DNA from: HGM12713 sp045593725
GTDB lineage: Bacteria; Bacillota; Clostridia; Oscillospirales; CAG-272
NCBI GenBank assembly: GCA_045593725.1
Contig: JAZNXE010000030.1
Location: forward strand, 1 to 43,074
Direction: 5' to 3'
DNA length: 43,074 nucleotides
How positions within the stretch are numbered: position 1 is the stretch's first letter; each line of letters starts with the position of its first letter. Below, in pieces: positions 32,538-40,826 of this stretch. Below the pieces are notes generated by a model, which saw only the letters and a program-made list of their open reading frames with translations, was not told the origin of the DNA and ran no database searches. The position numbers and the translations under genes are program-made.

Positions 32538-33179
32538 ATGACAAAAATTCTTTACCAAGATACATTTTTAGCCGTTGTGGTAAAGCCCGCGGGACTTGTT
32601 TCGGAGGAAGGAGGAAGCAACAGCCTCCCCTCTCTGCTGACCCATGAGCTGAACGCTCTGACGGGCAAAGAGGTAACGCTTTACACGGTACACCGCCTTG
32701 ACCGCGACACCGAGGGCATTATGGTGTACGCCCTCACCTCATCGGCGGCGGCGAGGCTCTCGGCAGACATCGCCGAGGGAAAATGGAAAAAAACATATAC
32801 CGCCCTTCTCTGGGGAGTTCCCAAGGAAAAGAGCGGTAGGCTGTGTGACCTTATATATTACGACCGCGCGCGGGGTAAATCCTTCGTTGTAACACGTGAG
32901 CGCAAGGGGGTAAAGCAGGCTGTACTTAATTATTCGGTAATTTCCTCACAGGGAAAGACCAGCCTTGTTAAAATCAAGCTTGAAACGGGACGCACACACC
33001 AGATACGCGTTCAATTCGCCTCCCGCGGTCTTCCCCTTTGCGGCGACAGACGCTACGGTGCTCCGCCCGAATCGGGAAAGAGCCTTGCCCTTTGCGCCAG
33101 CCGTCTTTCATTTCGCCACCCCGAAACGGGGGAAGGACTCGAATTTGAAATCGAGCCTTCAAATATTCAGTCCGTATAA
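32538..33179 (+). CDS. RluA-family pseudouridine synthase
   Basis: 213 aa. Catalytic block HRLDRDTEGIMVYAL with the active Asp, and the later GRTHQIRVQFASRGLPLCGD block, place it in the RluA/RsuA-type RNA pseudouridine synthases. There is no N-terminal S4 domain, and the protein is at the short end of the family, so the exact rRNA or tRNA target cannot be told. GAGGAC precedes the ATG. Convergent with the desulfurase gene, sharing a hairpin. Confidence 0.92.
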   Translation: MTKILYQDTFLAVVVKPAGLVSEEGGSNSLPSLLTHELNALTGKEVTLYTVHRLDRDTEGIMVYALTSSAAARLSADIAEGKWKKTYTALLWGVPKEKSGRLCDLIYYDRARGKSFVVTRERKGVKQAVLNYSVISSQGKTSLVKIKLETGRTHQIRVQFASRGLPLCGDRRYGAPPESGKSLALCASRLSFRHPETGEGLEFEIEPSNIQSV

Positions 33180-33201
33180 AATATTTTGCCTCGGCATTAT
33201 C

Positions 33202-33229
33202 ATAAAGGGTGAGATAACTCACCCTTTAT
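33202..33229. terminator. Shared hairpin between convergent genes
   Basis: A perfect 12-bp stem ATAAAGGGTGAG/CTCACCCTTTAT with a 4-base loop. It overlaps the stop of the desulfurase-like gene. T runs are weak on both sides. Confidence 0.6.
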
Positions 33230-34377
33230 ATCATTTCTGCGACCGCATCACAAAAGGCATCTATATCTCTTGATGAGTTAAAAGGTCCGAAGCTGGCTCG
33301 CACCGCGCCTGTGTCAGCAGTTCCCAAGGTTCTGTGCCCAAGGGCTGAGCAATGATATCCGCCTCTGACACATATTCCTTTGTCCGAAAGAGTGCGAGCT
33401 GTTTCCTCAGCTCCCCGTCCCGCTACGTTGAATAACAGCACTGAGCCTTCATACCGCGGCGTGTATATTTTTACGCCCTCAAGCAGCTCAAGTTTCTCCC
33501 GCGCTCTCCTGAAGAGTCTGCGCTCGTGAGCCGCTATCTTATCAAGCCCTATGGAGGACAAGGTGTCAATTCCGGCAGAAAGTCCCACTATGGCGGGGGC
33601 AGGAAGCGTTCCCGCCTCATATCTTTCGGGACTGCCGTAGGACATAGCTCCCTCTAAGGAATCCACACCGTTACCTCCCTCCATAAGAGTCTGAGCGCTT
33701 ATCCCCTTACCCAGAATAACCGCGCCGCAGCCCTGTGGTCCGAGCAACCCTTTATGCCCCGGGACGCACAGAGCGTCTATATGCATATTCTTCATAGATA
33801 TAGGCGTGTGACCCGCGCACTGCGCTCCGTCAACCACAAAGAGTATTCCCAGCCGTCGGCAAAGTCTGCCTATCTCGGCAAGGGGCATAGTCATTGAGGA
33901 TATATTACTTGTCCCCGAGCATACGAGCATACGCGTATTGTGCCTCACAAGCTTAGCTATTCCCTCGCATATTCGGGTAGCGTTTCTTTTGCTGTCCCCC
34001 ACCATGCTTGGAAAAATGTCATAATCCACCACTCCCTGGGCGTGGAGCTTATATATTGGGCGGTAAACCGCGTTGTGCTCCATATCCGATATAAGAACGT
34101 GGTCGCCTCTTTTAAGCAACCCCTTTATACACATATTAAGACCGTGGGTCGTATTGAGAGTAAAGCACACCTGCTCCACGCCCTCGGCGTCGAAAAGCTG
34201 AGCAAGCTTATTTCGACACTCAAAGACCTTCTCTGCCGCCCTCATAGCCAGTACGTGAGAGCCACGCCCCGCGTTTCCGCCGCTGTACATCATAAACTCC
34301 TGCATTTCCTCTATCACCCTTTGAGGCTTGGGAAATCCCGTAGCGGCGTTATCTAAATATATCAGCCTCTGTTCCAT
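33226..34377 (-). CDS. Class V aminotransferase / cysteine desulfurase family protein
   Basis: 383 aa PLP enzyme with YLDNAATGFPKP at the start, THGLN, an SDMEHNAVYRP block, the DGAQCAGH Asp block, the PLP lysine in VPGHKGLLGPQG, and RGGYHCSALGH holding the Cys that would receive sulfur in SufS/IscS relatives. It belongs to the branch close to the EF2568-type proteins seen near selenium-dependent hydroxylase genes, and its partner DUF3343 gene points the same way. No iron-sulfur scaffold gene is adjacent, so delivery to the small DUF3343 protein is an inference. It overlaps that gene by 16 bases. Confidence 0.88.
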   Translation of the reverse strand: MEQRLIYLDNAATGFPKPQRVIEEMQEFMMYSGGNAGRGSHVLAMRAAEKVFECRNKLAQLFDAEGVEQVCFTLNTTHGLNMCIKGLLKRGDHVLISDMEHNAVYRPIYKLHAQGVVDYDIFPSMVGDSKRNATRICEGIAKLVRHNTRMLVCSGTSNISSMTMPLAEIGRLCRRLGILFVVDGAQCAGHTPISMKNMHIDALCVPGHKGLLGPQGCGAVILGKGISAQTLMEGGNGVDSLEGAMSYGSPERYEAGTLPAPAIVGLSAGIDTLSSIGLDKIAAHERRLFRRAREKLELLEGVKIYTPRYEGSVLLFNVAGRGAEETARTLSDKGICVRGGYHCSALGHRTLGTADTGAVRASFGPFNSSRDIDAFCDAVAEMI

Positions 34378-34598
34378 TGCTTCACCCTTATACCCTCGTT
34401 CCTAAGAACGGTAGCTACGTTATCGGTCTGCGCGCAGGAGAAGGACAGTCCGTATATACAGCCCTTGTTGCCTCGGGTGTTAGAATCGTATTTTATAACA
34501 GTGGTGGGTATAGCGGCTGTGGCAAGTACCTTTTGGGCGCTCATAGCCTGTGTTATAGAGCCTATGGCCGCACCGCAGCCGACTCCCATATTGTTCAT
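34362..34598 (-). CDS. DUF3343 putative Se/S carrier-like protein
   Basis: 78 aa. Family marks are the N-terminal Gly/Ala-rich stretch, SAQKVLATAAIPTTVIKYD and the Cys-containing RGNKGCIYGLSFSC, which matches the DUF3343 core. It also has an early Cys (GVGCG). DUF3343 proteins are proposed small sulfur or selenium carriers. AGGAGG sits 8 bases before the ATG at 34598; the GTG at 34607 overlaps that site. A weak promoter (-35 TTGCAA at 34644-34649, -10 TATTCT at 34621-34626) may lie upstream. The next gene is a desulfurase-like PLP enzyme, the likely donor. Confidence 0.8.
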   Translation of the reverse strand: MNNMGVGCGAAIGSITQAMSAQKVLATAAIPTTVIKYDSNTRGNKGCIYGLSFSCAQTDNVATVLRNEGIRVKQWNRG

Positions 34599-34648
34599 AT
34601 TTTCCACCTCCTTCTATAAAAGAATATGCGCGAGAAGTAAAGCTTGCA

Positions 34649-34690
34649 ACAAAAAAGGCTTACGGATAAATCCGTAAGCCTTTTTATATG
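34649..34690 (-). terminator. Terminator of the ribosomal protein operon
   Basis: On the minus strand a 12-bp stem AAGGCTTACGGA/TCCGTAAGCCTT with a 4-base loop is followed by TTTT, a few bases after the rplQ stop. Confidence 0.92.
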
Positions 34691-34695
34691 GAAAA

Positions 34696-35091
34696 TCAGT
34701 CAGCCTTCTTTTCCTTCTTTGCCTTCTTGTCGTCAGAAGGCTTTACATAGTCGATAAGCTTTACGATAGCCATCTCCGCTCCGTCACCTCTGCGGGGACC
34801 GAGCTTGAATATCTGTGTATAACCACCGTTGCGCTCTGCATAGAGAGGAGCGAGTTCAACAAATACCTTTGTTACTACGTTCTCATCTGTAATATAAGCC
34901 AGTGCGGCACGGCGACTTGCAAGAGTGTTCTTCTTGCCAAGTGTGATCATCTTTTCAGCGATAGAACGAACTTCCTTTGCTCTGGTGAGAGTTGTCTCAA
35001 CCTGTCCGTTCTTCAACAGCAAAGTTACCATTCCGCGAAGCATTGCTTTTCTGTGCGCGGTAGGTCTGCCGAGTTTTCTTGTTCCGGGCAT
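34696..35091 (-). CDS. rplQ: Large ribosomal subunit protein bL17
   Basis: 131 aa. It starts MPGTRKLGRPTAHRKAMLRGM, the conserved bL17 opening, with TTLTRAKEVR in the middle and RRGDGAEMAIVKLI near the end; a charged Lys tail follows. It is the last gene of the operon and is followed by a terminator. Length is slightly above the short form because of the tail. Confidence 0.97.
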   Translation of the reverse strand: MPGTRKLGRPTAHRKAMLRGMVTLLLKNGQVETTLTRAKEVRSIAEKMITLGKKNTLASRRAALAYITDENVVTKVFVELAPLYAERNGGYTQIFKLGPRRGDGAEMAIVKLIDYVKPSDDKKAKKEKKAD

Positions 35092-35143
35092 TATTAGTTC
35101 CCTCCTTTTCGGTTTTTCTTTGTGATGCTATGCACTAAATCTC

Positions 35144-36118
35144 TCAGTCCTCTTCTTTTCTGAGGTCAAGTCCGAGTGAGTGCAGTTTCTGGATAACTTC
35201 TTCAAGCGATTTCTTACCGAGGTTACGAACCTTTATCATATCCTCTTCCGTACGGTTAGTAAGATCTTCTACCGTGTCAATGCCTGCGCGCTTCAAGCAG
35301 TTGAAGCTACGTACAGACATGTCAAGCTCCTCAATGGTCATCTCAAGAACTTTTTCTTTCTTGGTCTCTTCTCTCTCGACCATTATCTCAACGTTCTTTG
35401 CCTCATCCGAAAGGTCCACGAACAGGTTGAGATGCTCGTTGAGTATCTTGGCGCCAAATGAAATCGCTTCCTTTGCGCTGATTGTTCCGTTGGTCTCAAC
35501 TTCAAGCGTAAGCTTGTCGAAGTCTGTGATGTTACCTACACGGGTGTTCTCTACGGTGTAGCTTACGTTATATACGGGTGTGTATATAGAGTCGGTGAAG
35601 ATAGTTCCTATGGGCGCAGAAATGTTAGAGCCGCGCATCTGTGCGTCAAGCTGCTTGTTTCTGTCCTGAGATACGTATCCTCTTCCCTGATCAAAGGTAA
35701 GCTCCATGTAAAGTCTGTCGCCCTCGCCTACGGTAGCGATATGATGCTCGGGATTGAGTATCTCTATATCTGTATCTACCTTGATGTCGGCAGCGGTCAC
35801 CTCCTGCTCACCTACTACGTCGATAATGACGGTCTTGGGTGAGTTGCAGTGAAGCTTGGCGATAATTCCCTTTACATTGAGAACTATCTCGGTAACGTCC
35901 TCCTTAACTCCGGGAACAGTGGAGAATTCGTGAAGAACTCCGTCGATCTTGATATTGGTTACAGCATATCCGGGAAGCGAACTAAGCATAATTCTGCGAA
36001 GCGAGTTTCCAAGGGTCGTACCAAATCCACGCTCAAGAGGTTCTACAATAAATTTACCTATTGTTCCGTCCTCGCTAAGATCAACTGTTGTTATATTGGG
36101 CTTCTCTATCTCGATCAT
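35144..36118 (-). CDS. rpoA: RNA polymerase alpha subunit
   Basis: 324 aa. The N-terminal assembly domain (LERGFGTTLGNSLRRIMLSSLPG) and the C-terminal DNA-binding domain (LDMSVRSFNCLKRAGIDTVEDL and RNLGKKSLEEV) are intact and of normal length. AGGAGG precedes the ATG. It lies between rpsD and rplQ as in other Bacillota; the 113-base gap from rpsD is longer than elsewhere in the operon. Confidence 0.98.
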   Translation of the reverse strand: MIEIEKPNITTVDLSEDGTIGKFIVEPLERGFGTTLGNSLRRIMLSSLPGYAVTNIKIDGVLHEFSTVPGVKEDVTEIVLNVKGIIAKLHCNSPKTVIIDVVGEQEVTAADIKVDTDIEILNPEHHIATVGEGDRLYMELTFDQGRGYVSQDRNKQLDAQMRGSNISAPIGTIFTDSIYTPVYNVSYTVENTRVGNITDFDKLTLEVETNGTISAKEAISFGAKILNEHLNLFVDLSDEAKNVEIMVEREETKKEKVLEMTIEELDMSVRSFNCLKRAGIDTVEDLTNRTEEDMIKVRNLGKKSLEEVIQKLHSLGLDLRKEED

Positions 36119-36231
36119 TCCAAATCATCCTCCTAAAAATTAATTTTGGTAAACTCTTGCGTTGCGGTAGAGTATTAGCTCACCCCAACGCCGCTTTTGC
36201 AGCGCAGCTATGCCACGCCCAAAAGCAGGGA
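36119..36231 (-). promoter_or_regulatory. Structured intercistronic leader before rpoA
   Basis: The 113-base gap between rpsD and rpoA can fold on the minus strand: GCTTTTG pairs with CAAAAGC around GCGTGGCATAGCTGCGC, and ACTCT pairs with AGAGT nearer rpoA. It may be a control or processing site for rpoA-rplQ, for example an S4 target, but no known consensus was matched. Confidence 0.3.
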
Positions 36232-36858
36232 TTACTTGGAGTAGAGCTCGACGATAAGCTGCTCGTTGAACTCAAAGTCGATATCTTCTCTTGCGGGAAG
36301 AGCTACGACCTTAGCGCTGAGAGCTGCCTTGTCAACGCTGAGCCACTTGGGAGCGTTCTTTGTCTCAAGAGCTTCAGCAAGAGCCTTGCACTTCGCGGAG
36401 CCGCGGAAGTTCTCTCTTACCTTTACCTCGTCGCCTGCGCGAACAAGGATAGAAGGAATATTTACCTTCTTGCCGTTGAGCTCGAAGTGCTCATGAAGAA
36501 CGAGCTGACGAGCTTCCTTACGGCTCTCCGCCATACCCATTCTGTAAACTACGTTGTCCAAGCGACGCTCGATAAGCTTGAGCAGGTTCTCACCAGTCAT
36601 GCCTTCCTGACGGTCTGCCTCTACGAAGTAGTTCTTGAACTGCTTCTCAAGAACGCCGTAGTATCTCTTGGTCATCTGCTTCTCACGAAGCTGCATTCCA
36701 TATTCTCTCTGCTTCTTTGTAGCCGCGCCGTGCTGACCGGGAGCAGTGCTTCTGCGGTCGATTGCGCACTTGCCCGAGGTGCATCTCTCACCCTTAAGGA
36801 AGAGCTTTCTACCCTCTCTACGGCAAAGCTTACAAGCAGGTCCGGTATATCTTGCCAT
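36232..36858 (-). CDS. rpsD: Small ribosomal subunit protein uS4
   Basis: 208 aa. MARYTGPACKLCRREG opening with four Cys (C9, C12, C26, C31), so the zinc-binding C+ form. The S4 RNA-binding domain (LIERRLDNVVYRMGMA) is present. It is in the alpha operon, whereas in Bacillus rpsD stands alone. uS4 is an early 16S rRNA assembly protein and commonly regulates its own operon. Confidence 0.98.
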   Translation of the reverse strand: MARYTGPACKLCRREGRKLFLKGERCTSGKCAIDRRSTAPGQHGAATKKQREYGMQLREKQMTKRYYGVLEKQFKNYFVEADRQEGMTGENLLKLIERRLDNVVYRMGMAESRKEARQLVLHEHFELNGKKVNIPSILVRAGDEVKVRENFRGSAKCKALAEALETKNAPKWLSVDKAALSAKVVALPAREDIDFEFNEQLIVELYSK

Positions 36859-36880
36859 TTTTATTACCTCCTGTTTTCAA

Positions 36881-37276
36881 TTAAACGCGTCTGCGCTTAG
36901 GCGGTCTGCATCCATTGTGCGGAACCGGTGTAACGTCCTTGATCATGGTGATCTGAAGACCTACGGTCTCGAGAGCGCGGATTGCGGACTCACGTCCGGA
37001 ACCGGGTCCCTTTACGTAAACGTCAACAGTCTTAAGACCATGCTCCATTGCTGCCTTTGCTGCAGTCTCAGAAGCCATCTGAGCAGCAAAAGGAGTGGAC
37101 TTTCTGGAGCCCTTGAATCCGAGTTCGCCTGCGGATGCCCACGAAATCGCGTTTCCTGCTACGTCTGTAACGGTAACGATTGTGTTATTGAAGGTAGCGC
37201 TGATGTGTACTGCGCCCTTTTCAATATTCTTTTTCTCGCGGCGTCTCTTGATAACCTTCTTAGCAACCTTAGCCAT
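36881..37276 (-). CDS. rpsK: Small ribosomal subunit protein uS11
   Basis: 131 aa. HISATFNNTIVTVTD near residue 30, GFKGSRKSTPFAAQ and the C-terminal DVTPVPHNGCRPPKRRRV are typical of uS11. GGAGGCG precedes the ATG. Usual place between rpsM and rpsD. Confidence 0.98.
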   Translation of the reverse strand: MAKVAKKVIKRRREKKNIEKGAVHISATFNNTIVTVTDVAGNAISWASAGELGFKGSRKSTPFAAQMASETAAKAAMEHGLKTVDVYVKGPGSGRESAIRALETVGLQITMIKDVTPVPHNGCRPPKRRRV

Positions 37277-37291
37277 TCTTTACGCCTCCTC

Positions 37292-37660
37292 TTACTTCTT
37301 CTTGTTAGCGATTGTCTTTGCAGGACCTTTTCTGGTTCTTGCATTTGTTTTTGTTCTCTGTCCTCTTACCGGCAGACCCTTTCTGTGTCTGATGCCACGG
37401 TAGCAGTTGATCTCAACCATGTTCTTGATGTTAAGAGCAACTTCACGGCGGAGGTCACCCTCAACAGTGTAAGCATTTTCGATAACATCACGAAGCTTTG
37501 CTATTTCATCCTCGGTAAGATCCTTTGCGCGCTTGTCGGGATCGATTCCTGTCTTAGCAAGGATATCGTTGGAGCTCTTGCGGCCTATACCGTAGATATA
37601 GGTAAGAGCGATTTCTACGCGCTTGTTGTTCGGAATATCAACACCAGCTATACGAGCCAT
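37292..37660 (-). CDS. rpsM: Small ribosomal subunit protein uS13
   Basis: 122 aa. ARIAGVDIPNNKRVEIALTY opening, the GIG hairpin (YGIGRKSS), and the C-terminal GLPVRGQRTKTNARTRKGP tail that reaches the P-site tRNA are intact. It follows rpmJ by 33 bases. Confidence 0.98.
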   Translation of the reverse strand: MARIAGVDIPNNKRVEIALTYIYGIGRKSSNDILAKTGIDPDKRAKDLTEDEIAKLRDVIENAYTVEGDLRREVALNIKNMVEINCYRGIRHRKGLPVRGQRTKTNARTRKGPAKTIANKKK

Positions 37661-37693
37661 ACTGTTTATTCACCTTTCTGTTGTATTTTCGGC

Positions 37694-37807
37694 TTAGCCC
37701 TGTCTCTGCTTGTGCTTGGGGTTCTCGCAGATAACCATTACTTTGCCTTTTCTCTTAATGATCTTGCACTTTTCGCAGATCTTTTTTACGGATGGTTTAA
37801 CCTTCAT
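37694..37807 (-). CDS. rpmJ: Large ribosomal subunit protein bL36
   Basis: 37 aa: starts MKVKPSVKKICEKC and ends ICENPKHKQRQG. Three Cys and one His form the zinc ribbon (C+ form). The gene is short; start and stop were read directly from the sequence. It lies between infA and rpsM, the standard order. Confidence 0.95.
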   Translation of the reverse strand: MKVKPSVKKICEKCKIIKRKGKVMVICENPKHKQRQG

Positions 37808-37831
37808 TTTATTATACCAACCCTTTCTTTA

Positions 37832-38050
37832 TTACTTTGCGCGCCAGGTTATACGTCCCTTTGTGAGGTCGTAAACCGATACCTCTATGGTCACACGGTC
37901 ACCCGGCAGAATTCTGATATAGTTCATTCTGAGCTTACCCGATATATGAGCGGTCACTATATGCTCATTGGGAAGCTTTACCTTGAAGGTGGCGTTGGGA
38001 AGTGCCTCAACTACCGTTCCCTCAAATTCAATAACATCATCCTTTGGCAG
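37832..38050 (-). CDS. infA: Translation initiation factor IF-1, probable CTG start
   Basis: 72 aa S1/OB-fold factor: KDDVIEFEGTVVEALPNATF, then KLRMNYIRILPGDRVTIEV and YDLTKGRITWRAK, colinear with known IF-1 from its second residue on. There is no in-frame ATG, GTG or TTG at the N-terminus. The codon that lines up with Met1 is CTG at 38050-38048, 7 bases after AGGAGG (38063-38058), an ideal distance. ATT at 38053 is the only near alternative. The two ATG triplets nearby are out of frame. A start codon this rare in an essential factor may limit its synthesis. It sits 32 bases after map and before rpmJ. Confidence 0.92.
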   Translation of the reverse strand: MPKDDVIEFEGTVVEALPNATFKVKLPNEHIVTAHISGKLRMNYIRILPGDRVTIEVSVYDLTKGRITWRAK

Positions 38051-38082
38051 AATAATCCCTCCTCTGCAACAAATTTTGTGAC

Positions 38083-38844
38083 TTACCAGCTCTTATCCAC
38101 AAGGGTGGTAATAACCACACCCTCTGAGGTGAGAGCCACTGTGTTTTCATAATGTGCCGACAGTGATTTATCCTTGGTTTTTACCGTCCATCCGTCTGCC
38201 AGCTCATAAACCTCCTCTGAACCGATGTTGACCATCGGCTCGATGGCAAGCGTCATACCCGCGCACAGTCTTGTTCCTCTGCCTGCCGTTCCGAAGTTTG
38301 GAACCTCGGGAGATTCGTGAAGCTCGTGCCCCACTCCGTGTCCAATATAACGCCTGACAACGGAAAATCCTTCCTTTTCAACACATCCCTGTATTGCGCT
38401 TCCCACGTCGCCTATTCGGTTTCCAACCTTGAGCGCCTCGACTCCGCAGAAGAAGCTGTTTCGAGTAACCTCTATCAGCTTAAGCGCCTCGTCGCTGACC
38501 TTTCCCACGGGAATGGTCCTTGCGCTGTCACCGTGAAAGCCCTTATAGAACGCTCCAACGTCGATCTTTACGATATCGCCCTCCCGAAGTATCCTCTTTT
38601 TAGAGGGTATTCCGTGGATGACCTCATCGTTTATGCTGATGCACGCCGAAGCGGGAAATCCGCAATATCCTAAGAAGGAAGGCTTCGCTCCGCATTTTTC
38701 AATGTGGTTGCGAATGAGAGTATCAAGCTCAAGTGTGCTTATTCCCTCACGGACATGCTCACGGGCGACGAGCAATGCCTCGCCCGTGATGCGTCCTGCC
38801 TCTATCATAGCGGATATCTGACTTGAATTCTTCAGCGGAATCAT
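38083..38844 (-). CDS. map: Type I methionine aminopeptidase
   Basis: 253 aa. The five metal ligands are visible: DVGAFYKGFHGDSAR (two Asp), GHGVGHELHE (His), AIEPM (Glu) and YENTV (Glu). It removes the initiator Met from nascent proteins. It follows adk by 2 bases. The KOW-domain protein found between map and infA in many Bacillota is absent here. Confidence 0.97.
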   Translation of the reverse strand: MIPLKNSSQISAMIEAGRITGEALLVAREHVREGISTLELDTLIRNHIEKCGAKPSFLGYCGFPASACISINDEVIHGIPSKKRILREGDIVKIDVGAFYKGFHGDSARTIPVGKVSDEALKLIEVTRNSFFCGVEALKVGNRIGDVGSAIQGCVEKEGFSVVRRYIGHGVGHELHESPEVPNFGTAGRGTRLCAGMTLAIEPMVNIGSEEVYELADGWTVKTKDKSLSAHYENTVALTSEGVVITTLVDKSW

Positions 38845-38846
38845 TA

Positions 38847-39485
38847 TTACGCCTCAAATTTTGATAGCGCAGCCATGACCGCTGCCGTTGTGTCGGATAC
38901 CTCCTCGCATCCCTCAACACAGATAAGGATACCCTTTGCCGCGTAGTAATCCTTCAGCGGCTCGGTAGTTGCGTGGTAGGTATTAAGACGGTTGAGTACG
39001 GTTTCTGCGGCATCGTCCGCTCTTACGTAAAGAGCCGCGCCGCATACGTCACAAACATCTGCTGTTTTGGGAGCCTTATAAACTACGTGATAGGAAGCGC
39101 CGCAGGAGCAAACTCTGCGTCCGCTCATACGCTCTACTATCTTCTCGTCAGCGACCTCTATGCTGAGCGCCGCGTCGATCTTCACTCCCATTGCGTCCAA
39201 AGCCTCTGCCTGAGGAATGGAGCGGGGGAAGCCGTCGAGTATAAAGCCATCCTTGCACTTGTCCGAGGACAAGTAATCTTTGATTATCCCTATAACGACC
39301 TCGTCGGGTACGAGCTGACCTGCATCCATAAAGGATTTAGCCTTCACGCCCATCTCCGTGCCTTCCTTAACGGCTGCGCGGAGCATATCACCCGTAGAAA
39401 CCGCGGGGATGTTCCATTTTTCCGATATTTTTGCCGACTGCGTGCCTTTTCCTGCACCGGGGGCACCCATAAGAATTAAATTCAT
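38847..39485 (-). CDS. adk: Adenylate kinase
   Basis: 212 aa. P-loop GAPGAGKGTQ, the DGFPRS block, and a lid with CSCG...CDVC cysteines that bind structural zinc, as in Gram-positive long-form enzymes. It catalyses AMP + ATP to two ADP. It lies between secY and map as in other Bacillota. Confidence 0.98.
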   Translation of the reverse strand: MNLILMGAPGAGKGTQSAKISEKWNIPAVSTGDMLRAAVKEGTEMGVKAKSFMDAGQLVPDEVVIGIIKDYLSSDKCKDGFILDGFPRSIPQAEALDAMGVKIDAALSIEVADEKIVERMSGRRVCSCGASYHVVYKAPKTADVCDVCGAALYVRADDAAETVLNRLNTYHATTEPLKDYYAAKGILICVEGCEEVSDTTAAVMAALSKFEA

Positions 39486-39510
39486 ATATACCTCCTAATC
39501 GACATCAGGA

Positions 39511-40824
39511 TCAGTCAAGGAATCCCTTATAATTTCTCAGCGACAGCTGTGCCTCAAGCTCACGAATGGTCTCGATAGCAACACCTACGACGATCATCAT
39601 TGAAGAACCGCCGAATGCCATAGCCGTAATCTGCTGGCTGGGGAAATATGAAAGGATTATTCCCTCTATCATAGGCGTACAAGCAACTACTGCTACAAGC
39701 AAAGCGCCTACGAGAGTTATCCTGCCCAGTATCTTCTTAATGAAATCTACGGTAGGTCTGCCACTGCGTATTCCGGGGATAGCACCACCGTTGTTCTTGA
39801 TGTTGTTGGAAACCTCAACGGGATCGAAGGAGATCGCAACGTAGAAGTAAGCAAACGCGATCAAAAGAACGAAGAATATAAAAAGATAGGGTATCGTGTT
39901 GTAGTTGAACCAGGTATTGATGAATTTCTCAAATCCGCTATCCCGGAAGAAGAGCTGCGCGATAGTAGCGGGAACCGCTACTATGGAGTTAGCAAAGATG
40001 ATTGGCATAACGCCCGACATATTAACCTTTATAGGAAGGTTAGTATTCTGACCGCCGTACATCTTTCTTCCCACAACACGCTTAGCGTACTGAATGGGAA
40101 TTCTTCTCTCCGCGTCAGACATCCACACGATAAGCAGGAGCAGACCCATAAGCATAAGCAATGTGATTACGGATACGATAAGACCTGCTACCGAGAAGCC
40201 GCCTGTTGCTATATTGCTGAACGCATTAGCCCAGAGCTGCTGGAGCTGAGAAGGAATACCTGCGATAATACCTGCGAAAAGGATGATGGAGATACCGTTG
40301 CCGATACCGCTCTCATTTATCTTTTCAGCAAGCCACATAACCAGCGCCGCGCCTGCGCAGTAGCAAGCTACCAGCACCGAGTAGTGGAAGAAATTAGGCT
40401 TGTCGATAAGAAGCAATCCGTTACCCGAAAGGATAAAGGAGTATCCGATAGCCGTAACGATAGCCAGAAGTATGGTTACTATACGGGTCCAGAAATTGAT
40501 TATCTTCTTACCCTCCTCGCCGTTCTTGGCGATTTCGCCAAGCTTAGGAATTGCAACTGTAAGGAGCTGCATTACGATGGATGCGGTAATGTAAGGCGAT
40601 ACACCGAGCGCCAAGAGCGTACCCTGGGCAAGAGCGCCACCTGAAAGTATGCTCAAAAACTCGAGAATATTGCCGCGGAACAGATCGGTTCCGCTCGCGC
40701 CGAGATTAAAGTAAGGGACAGGGATGCTACAGCCGAGACGGTAGATGATGATAATAAGCAGTGTAAAGAGAAGCTTATTCTTCAGCTCAGGTTGTCTCCA
40801 GGCGTTTTTAAGCGTCTTAAACAT
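39511..40824 (-). CDS. secY: Protein translocase subunit SecY
   Basis: 437 aa with ten membrane spans. LGCSIPVPYF at the plug region, GNGISIILFAGI, and the cytoplasmic loop AERRIPIQYAKR are conserved. The channel for Sec export, needed by the many lipoproteins in this window. Follows rplO by 2 bases. Confidence 0.98.
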   Translation of the reverse strand: MFKTLKNAWRQPELKNKLLFTLLIIIIYRLGCSIPVPYFNLGASGTDLFRGNILEFLSILSGGALAQGTLLALGVSPYITASIVMQLLTVAIPKLGEIAKNGEEGKKIINFWTRIVTILLAIVTAIGYSFILSGNGLLLIDKPNFFHYSVLVACYCAGAALVMWLAEKINESGIGNGISIILFAGIIAGIPSQLQQLWANAFSNIATGGFSVAGLIVSVITLLMLMGLLLLIVWMSDAERRIPIQYAKRVVGRKMYGGQNTNLPIKVNMSGVMPIIFANSIVAVPATIAQLFFRDSGFEKFINTWFNYNTIPYLFIFFVLLIAFAYFYVAISFDPVEVSNNIKNNGGAIPGIRSGRPTVDFIKKILGRITLVGALLVAVVACTPMIEGIILSYFPSQQITAMAFGGSSMMIVVGVAIETIRELEAQLSLRNYKGFLD

Positions 40825-40826
40825 CC

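Noticed and set aside
36746..38152. 468-codon plus-strand open frame opposite rpsK, rpsM, rpmJ and infA
   Set aside because: It is antisense to well-identified ribosomal genes and shows only low-complexity Leu/Ser/Cys sequence.
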